64,000 nt of DNA from Bathynomus jamesi (Eukaryota; Arthropoda; Malacostraca; Isopoda; Cirolanidae): the NCBI GenBank assembly GCA_023014485.1, contig JAJOZX010007480.1:163176-227175 (forward strand), in the 5' to 3' direction. The notes under the pieces are model-generated. The model did not search any database. It was given only the letters and a program-made list of their open reading frames with translations, and was not told the DNA's origin. Positions 57,916 through 64,000 of the stretch are shown piece by piece (position 1 is the stretch's first letter; each line of letters starts with the position of its first letter). Both the position numbers and the translations under genes were made by a program.

Positions 57916-58116
57916 GCACTTTTATGCACACCATTAGATTCGCCGTGAAAAGTTATATCTGATTCACTACCTTAAACACTAATTGGTGCAGCCATATTCA
58001 TTTCAATAGAGAACAAACAAAGAGACAAAAGGACAAACAAACAAACTTCCTCTTTTATATAGATAGAAGAAGAAGAAGATAGATAGAAGAAGAAGAAGAA
58101 GATTATAATATATAGA

Positions 58117-60268
58117 TTAAGCTCCGTTTGTTGACATTGAATTAATAGAACATTTCAGCAACGTTAATTCATTTTATGTGTTTCCAGTTAGAAGTTTGAA
58201 ATAACTTTTATGTAAAAATAAGTGAAGTCGTCAAACATGAACTTTTTTCCAATATTTTTGAAATGTTACTGAAATTAATGTAAAACTCTTCTTTTATAGT
58301 GTAAGTGTTTGAAATACTTTCCAAATTTCGACATTTTTTAACTTTTTGGAGGAACGGCAAATAATGTAATATTTACTTATTTAATTTTTCGATTTCATTG
58401 GAGGAAATCTGCAATTTGGAAGACTAACGACTCTTTCCAAGCCTAGATCCGATCCTTCACAAAATGTTTGTATTTTCGCATAGGAAATATAGTTTATTCC
58501 TACAATAAAACTTCGCCGTGAAATGGTTTTTTTTTGTTGCAATACCTACAAACTTCAATCCAAAATGTACTAATACCTCAGTTCATTATTAATGAGGTCA
58601 ACGTCATTTTATTAAATTTCTTTTGAAACTCAATGAATTAAAAATATCGCTCATAAGAGTACTTACGTTAATATATCCACCACAAACCGATGTATTTATT
58701 AATTTTATTTATAATAAATAATATTTGCCTTAAAATGGCCATACTCTATGAAGTGAGTTTACAGCTCCCCAAGGCGGTTCCTTTCATTCATTTATTTATT
58801 CTTTACAGTTTCTCTTTGAAATACTTCTGAATACTAATAAGATACTACCGAATACTAATAAGAGATATTCGGTGAAAAATCATCTCTGTGGTTATGACTA
58901 ACGCCACAGATGTTTATTACAATTAACCAAATAAAAACAGTCCTCCAAACACGAGCAATTAAGAACAGAAACTGTATAAGACAGAGTAGGAAAGGAATAC
59001 AGAGAATATGCTTGAAACTACTTTAGGTTACATTTATCTCACAAGTAATATTAAAAAATATAATAAAAAACCAGTAACTGAACTTTAGAATAGAATTAGT
59101 ATAATTTTGACAGTATTTAGAACTAACCTGTTCTAACGACAGGTTAGAACCATTTAACTATATTTTACATTATATTTTTTCATGCAATCAAACAAATGAG
59201 GTAACATACAAACCAGACGTTATTTCAGTTAACCAGGGCTCACAATAAGTAACAGTCTGAAACTACTACTGCAAAGTGGCGACACAGTCCTTTTGCAGTG
59301 AAACTACAGCATATACAGTATGTACTGTAAGTTGCCCTTTTTTTCATGGAAAGAGGCTTTGTGGCCACCCTGTACTACTGTTATTACTGAACTGCTACAA
59401 AAATAATAATAATAATAATAATAATAAATAATATATAAATCTGTGAAAACAGTGTTTAAATATATGATACACTTCTTGAAAGTACTTTGAAATATTAACT
59501 ATTCAGTTTTTAAAAATGAAATTTGAAGAAACGTCTGTATTTCCGAAGGTTCTTGGTTAGCCACAAGTTTTTCAGTGAAAATTTATTATGTAATTTCTAT
59601 CGATGAAACGTCAGTGGTTCTTTATATATTGGTTGTCTAACAGTAATTCATCGATATACCAATCAGGTCATATGAAGTTTAGAATCTATTGGTCCATTCA
59701 GTAATAAAATTTCTTTATTTAAAAATATTTACTTTCATATTATGAAATAAAGTCAACATTTTATTTTAATTAAAAAATTTACCTTCCAAATGATAAAGTT
59801 CAGTTGGATGTTACTTTAAAACTTTATAAATATGTGCAGTGTTTTCCTTTGGTCAATGTGTACACAAACTCAAAAGATTAACAAATCTTAAGTATGTACA
59901 GAAGCGACAAAGCAGTTTTATTGAATTTAAAATATTGCATAACTCATTTAAATTCGTAGTGATGATGTATGCAACAGTGGAGAACCAAATGATATTGGAG
60001 GTTTAAATATTATGGACCGCGATTAAAACTAAACTGTATTTACAACACTCTGTCTAAAGACAAATCTGCAATAAGTCATTGCTAAGTGAAATCACTATTA
60101 ACTTAACCAATCAGCATGTAGATTTACAGTTGAAATATACACGAAATATTGTGTGTGAACAAGTACAGATCGGCTGTCGTTATCTAGCCCAGGCAAATAA
60201 CATCAAAAGTGTTACTTGGAACCCATTCAATCTCAGCACGGAAAACACTTGTAACATAAGTTTATGAT
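58117..60268. other. Shared intergenic DNA with a unit-2-only segment
   Basis: Collinear with 24601-24650 and 26396-27600. About 59041-59985 has no counterpart in unit 1; it contains an (AAT)n tract (59405-59426) and the inverted words AACCTGTTCTAACG / GACAGGTTAGAACC near 59126. Whether it was inserted or deleted from unit 1 is unclear. Frame at 60079-60267 not recognised. Confidence 0.45.
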
Positions 60269-60722
60269 AAAATGCAAATTACCGTATTGGCTTCAATATA
60301 AGACGAAGTTTTTGTTCAACATCATGACCTTAAAATAGGCATCTCGTTTAATATTCACGAACAATATTAGTCAAGTTTTAATGTGTCATGCTTTTGGTAT
60401 TTATTTGTTGCCGACAATCAGGTGACCAAAGACACTCGGATTGAACGTGGCTGTTATATGATGATGATTAATTATCCCCCAATTTTGTATTTTTGTATCA
60501 TTTCTAACATTTCGTTTCGTAAGTTTTTGTTTACTTTTTCGACAAATTATTTTTTCAATAGGCTTAATAAAAATGTTATATGCCGATCATTATCCGCGAA
60601 CAGTAGTACAGTAAGAAGTATTTTTTTTAAATTTTAAACACAATTTCTTGGCTCCCCATCACAAAGCGATAGTCGTCTTATATTTGCGGGCGTTTCATAT
60701 TCGGGCCAATATAGTATTTTCA
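60269..60722. repeat. Possible old TIR element (CCGTATTxGxxxCAATATAAGACG ends)
   Basis: Left ACCGTATTGGCTTCAATATA, right CATATTCGGGCCAATATAGT: imperfectly inverse to each other. Marks the unit 2 counterpart of 32263-33160. Its upstream edge is also the point where unit 1 carries the 4.6-kb transposon. Confidence 0.35.
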
Positions 60723-62884
60723 TAAAGTTTAACTTCACATAATATACATAACGAGTACAGCCGTTCTATGGCGATTCAGTGCTGGAAAGTAGCAAATAAA
60801 ATTAACAAGCTTTTCGGTCACATCACGGAATACTCTGTAACAGAAGTGTATGTTAAAAAACAGATGCTTTACATAACCAATTGACCTGTACATACACAAC
60901 TGAAACATGGATTTTCTCACATTTTATATCCTGAAAAGTACAAACCATCTGTTCATATCTAATACAGGCAGCATGTAGGCCAGTTTACATAAGGAACTGG
61001 GTTTTTTTTTTCATTTTGCTGAATTCTGCACAAGTTTCTCACGTAGGTCGGGTTTGTATAAGTGGCAACTGTAAATTTACAGATGTGAGGGAGTGCGTTA
61101 AGCCCAGAAAGTTATTGTATTTTAACCGATCTTTTTACACTGTAGTTGTTATTGGAGTTTTTCCTGCAAGACCAAGTATGTTTCGAAACATAACAGAAAG
61201 TCTAGCAAAGGGTGTCAAACATTTGGTCAGCACAATTTCTTCAATGAAATAAAAAGAAATGAATGAAACAGTTTAACACAATTTGGCCCTTCCCGTTCAC
61301 ATGGCACTTATACCTTAATTTCATTAACATGTCAAGAATGTTTAACTGGAGTCATCACTTTCTTTTAGTTAAAACGTAGCTATTTCAAACGTAATCATTT
61401 GTAAATGGAAGGAACAATTATTAAATAAAAATCGTGATCTTTTCACACTTTATTAATTTTGGGTTAACAAATGATACTTTTAATGTTTTATAAAATTAAT
61501 CACCGGTTATACAACGTATATTTATGTAATAGACAGTTTACAATAGATGATAAAGAAACTAAACAATACTTCATCACAGAAGTACTAAAACATTATTCAA
61601 ACGTAACATAAATATATAAAATACTTTAGTTTAGTCGCTCTTCAACTTATTCGTAATGATCTCAAGTTGATATTAAAGGAAGAGCAGAAGGGACATTGTC
61701 GAACCCGCCTCCATTTACGCATAGCCAATCAGTAAAAAGCACTTGTGTTTGGAGAGGCTGAAACTGAAGCCACCCTTTGGCAGGTAAACAGACGAGCACA
61801 ATATGAAATTTTTGTTTGATTTCTACGTTTATTCCCCAAACAATTTTACATAAATTAAAATTTACATTAGAAAGGTCACAAATTTCCTTGTGTAATAAAT
61901 AAAGAGAATCGTATTAATTTTTCCCAAAAGGTTTCCATGCCTCCTAACACCACATTCGGACTAGAATACCAATCATTGTTAATTTCATATCACATATCTA
62001 AATTGTACAGAAATTTTGCAATTTTTATTCTTTTTCTTAAATAAAGTTTTGAATTTGTAAACTAAAGTTTAGTTAGAGTTTGTATAAGTATTTTAGTAAA
62101 TTTAATTATAGCTTAACCTTATATTGAAGTATTCATGTGAAGCAAAATACCATTCACTTAAATGAATTTCATGTAAATTTCAAATATACTGTACGCATGC
62201 CACATACAGACCCACGAGCTTAAAAACAATTATTCAATTTATCCAGTATTATATTACAATGACGTTTTTTGAAACTCAGACAGTGTTCACTTTATATAGA
62301 GTGTCCTCACAAAATCACTTTATCACTTTGAAAATGATGATCACGTCTTCGTGAGTAGAATACCGAATCTTAGGTATGTGATGAAACACATTTTCAGAAA
62401 GAGCAAATATTTTAAATTACTGAAGTACGTTCTTAATTTTGAAGGAAAATAGTTTGTTGGTTTTAAATCGATAAATATTTGCAATAATAACACGAATAAT
62501 AATAATAATAATTTAGCGTTAGGTCATGAAACCATTTCTTGTGAAGAGGTGACGTGGTAATCTCTTCCAAGGATACAAGATAAACTAGGTTAAAATTCCA
62601 TTTAGATACGATTATAAGCTAGAATGCATTAAAAAAAAGCAGTTAGCCACTGTTCCCTATTGAAATACATCAGTATAACCTTTAGTTAATGAATAATATA
62701 AAATAAGCATAATAATGTGAATAAATGTCTTAATCAGCCAAGCGTTGTAACTTTTCATTACTTTTAAAATTTATTCTAAAATCTACATGACAAAAAACAT
62801 TCTAAATTGAGTTACATTCGAAAACCTAATATATATTTGTTATTTACTTTCAGTAAAGTCGTGGGTCTCAATAATATATGTATT
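60723..62884. other. Unit 2/unit 3 boundary and A3 downstream flank; no clear gene
   Basis: Collinear with 33161-35293. Contains the third copies of the doubtful small frames. Confidence 0.5.
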
Positions 62885-63103
62885 TTATTTGAGAACATAA
62901 CCAATTCCTTGCAGCTCATAGATTATCAGATACTCCTTTGCAACTTCTCTGACAACAATGACGAAACGACCGCACATTCCTCCAGGATGCGTAAACTGCA
63001 CCTTGTTGGTGTAAGCCACGCTAGTCTGTACAGCAAACACTGGAAGCGTCTTCAAATAAGGTTTACCGTAGTGGTCAAAGGTTACGTTATTCGCCAAGTA
63101 GAT
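62885..63103 (-). CDS. Gene A3 exon 7 (gene continues beyond the window)
   Basis: 219 bases, intact: NNVTFDHYGKPYLKTLPVFA, a Ser to Val change in QTSVAYTNKVQF, GGMCGRFVIVVREVAKEYL, ending ELQGIGYVLK and a stop overlapping AATAAA. Acceptor CTTTCAG. The other exons would lie to the right of 64000 on the minus strand. Confidence 0.8.
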   Translation of the reverse strand: MYLANNVTFDHYGKPYLKTLPVFAVQTSVAYTNKVQFTHPGGMCGRFVIVVREVAKEYLIIYELQGIGYVLK

Positions 63104-63524
63104 CTGAAAGAAAGTTAAGTAAAACTGATGCTGAGTTTTGAAATTACAAATGGGAAAATAATAAAAAATAATATTTCAGAAAATCCCTTCATTTACATCT
63201 AAGTATTAGAACAGTAAGGGAGATAGGGATATTTGCCGTTGGAAAAAACAAATTAACTAGTAACGTTGTTTTGAACGAAATATTCAATCGAAAGTAATCA
63301 CTATTTAAACATAGAAATGACAATTATTCTTGTTGGTTATTTTATTAAAAAAATGAAGTTTTATATTGTGACGTTTCTTTCATTCCCAGTAGAGGTTAAT
63401 GAGTTTGATTAAATGAGTGTCACATTTTATTTCGCTGGGTAACTTATAAATTAAGAATGAAAGATGCACCACCACGTGCAGCTCAACTTACTACTTATTT
63501 ACTTGAGATACTTGAAGTTTCTTT
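63104..63524. other. A3 intron 6, proximal part
   Basis: Intron DNA, no feature. Confidence 0.55.
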
Positions 63525-64000
63525 TTTTTAATAATAATCTTTATTCAAAAAGAACACATGACATAAGATATACATTACATCCATACTGGTATACACAATG
63601 TTGGGATTAACGTTTAATTTTTGGAGTTAAATTACAGTATTGTTATCTGAATATGGGGTTGGAAAGCATGACAGCTTTTCAGGCAAATTTGAAAAGTAAA
63701 GTTTAGTTAGAGTTTGAGGATCGACCTGCGGTCGACCCCTCTGAAGCATCTCGCCTCGTTTGCTGGATTTATTAGAGGAGGGAATTGTCTTCCGCTTCCC
63801 TCTACCCTTGTAGCCAGCCGAGCATGGCTGGTCAGGGACTTTATACAAGAACCTGTCAAAGTGTGTCTTGAAATTATTCAGGTTGGTTCCTCAGTTCTTT
63901 GGGCAGGATTTTGAAGAGTTTCTGGCCTCGTATTCTCAAATACGTTTCATCTTTGTTTTCATGTCCTCCTGTCCTCTTGTCCCAACGAAGCAAGAAGTAC
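63525..64000 (-). mobile_element. CR1/L2-like LINE 3' end, unit 3 copy
   Basis: Minus strand MYKVPDQPCSAGYKGRGKRK, then TLTKLYFSNLPEKLSCFPTP; the tail (AATAAAG, TTA repeats, A run) is at the left. Runs off the window. Confidence 0.6.

Larger units (their letters stand above)
57242..58116 (-). mobile_element. Helitron, non-autonomous (about 875 bp), unit 2 only
   Basis: On the minus strand the 3' end is a hairpin CCCGGGCAACGCCGGG, then TATCTCTG and CTAG followed by T, the canonical Helitron terminus. The proposed 5' end is A followed by TCTATATATTATAATC at 58117/58116. Insertion between A and T is as expected. Holds a helicase remnant and a C-rich minisatellite. The 5' border is less sure than the 3' border. 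Confidence 0.65.
61173..64000. repeat. Segmental duplication unit 3 (partial)
   Basis: Restarts the unit with CCAAGTATGTTTCGAAACAT, closer to unit 1 than to unit 2 in this stretch. Cut by the window end within the LINE tail. Confidence 0.9.

Noticed and set aside
57545..57934. Gly-rich protein on the minus strand
   Set aside because: Translation of the C-rich minisatellite inside the Helitron.

Overview
The window looks like AT-rich nuclear DNA of an insect. It has introns with GT/AG borders, long (TA)n and (AAT)n microsatellites, no operon-like gene packing, and a crowd of metazoan transposons: hAT, Tc1/mariner, Helitron, Penelope-like, CR1/L2-like, jockey-like, RTE-like, an R2-type LINE and a probable solo LTR. 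Frequent TAGGCCTA-type words and the transposon mix make a cockroach or other polyneopteran plausible, but this is inference; no species can be fixed.

Layout: the window is two complete copies and the start of a third of one tandem segmental duplication, all in the same orientation. Unit 1 covers about 1-33592 (33.6 kb), unit 2 about 33593-61172 (27.6 kb), and unit 3 runs from 61173 off the end. Most of the length difference is transposons that entered one unit after the duplication; the other unit keeps the empty site, often with a readable target-site duplication.

Host genes: each unit carries a minus-strand, seven-exon gene (A1, A2, A3) for a secreted protein of about 335 residues: signal peptide, coiled-coil middle, and a C-terminal domain resembling F5/8 type C (fucolectin-like, galactose-binding fold). 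On the plus strand of units 1 and 2 lies a diverged copy of the last exon only (D1, D2), so an ancestral divergent or inverted pair probably decayed. Copies have separate lesions: A1 has a one-base deletion near its end plus a 4.05-kb internal tandem duplication of its first three exons; A2 has lost an AG splice acceptor and has a length change in exon 5; D1 has an early stop. The visible last exon of A3 is intact.

Mobile DNA of unit 1: a 184-bp spacerless palindrome (3711-3894), a hAT MITE (17407-17620), a Tc1-like element with about 135-bp inverted repeats (21358-23676) holding a nested hAT MITE, a 5'-truncated LINE (24655-26380), and a 4.6-kb DDE-type transposon of a family I cannot name (27601-32246), itself broken by a MITE and a probable solo LTR. 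Unit 2 has two mariner relics (37583-38236, 46365-46763), two hAT elements (47272-47496, 48733-52993), a zinc-finger/R2-type LINE composite (53752-55106) and a Helitron (57242-58116). LINE and Penelope fragments shared by the units predate the duplication.

There is no rRNA, CRISPR array or bacterial-type operon here. The best candidates for something undescribed are the lectin-like gene cluster and the 27601-32246 transposon.
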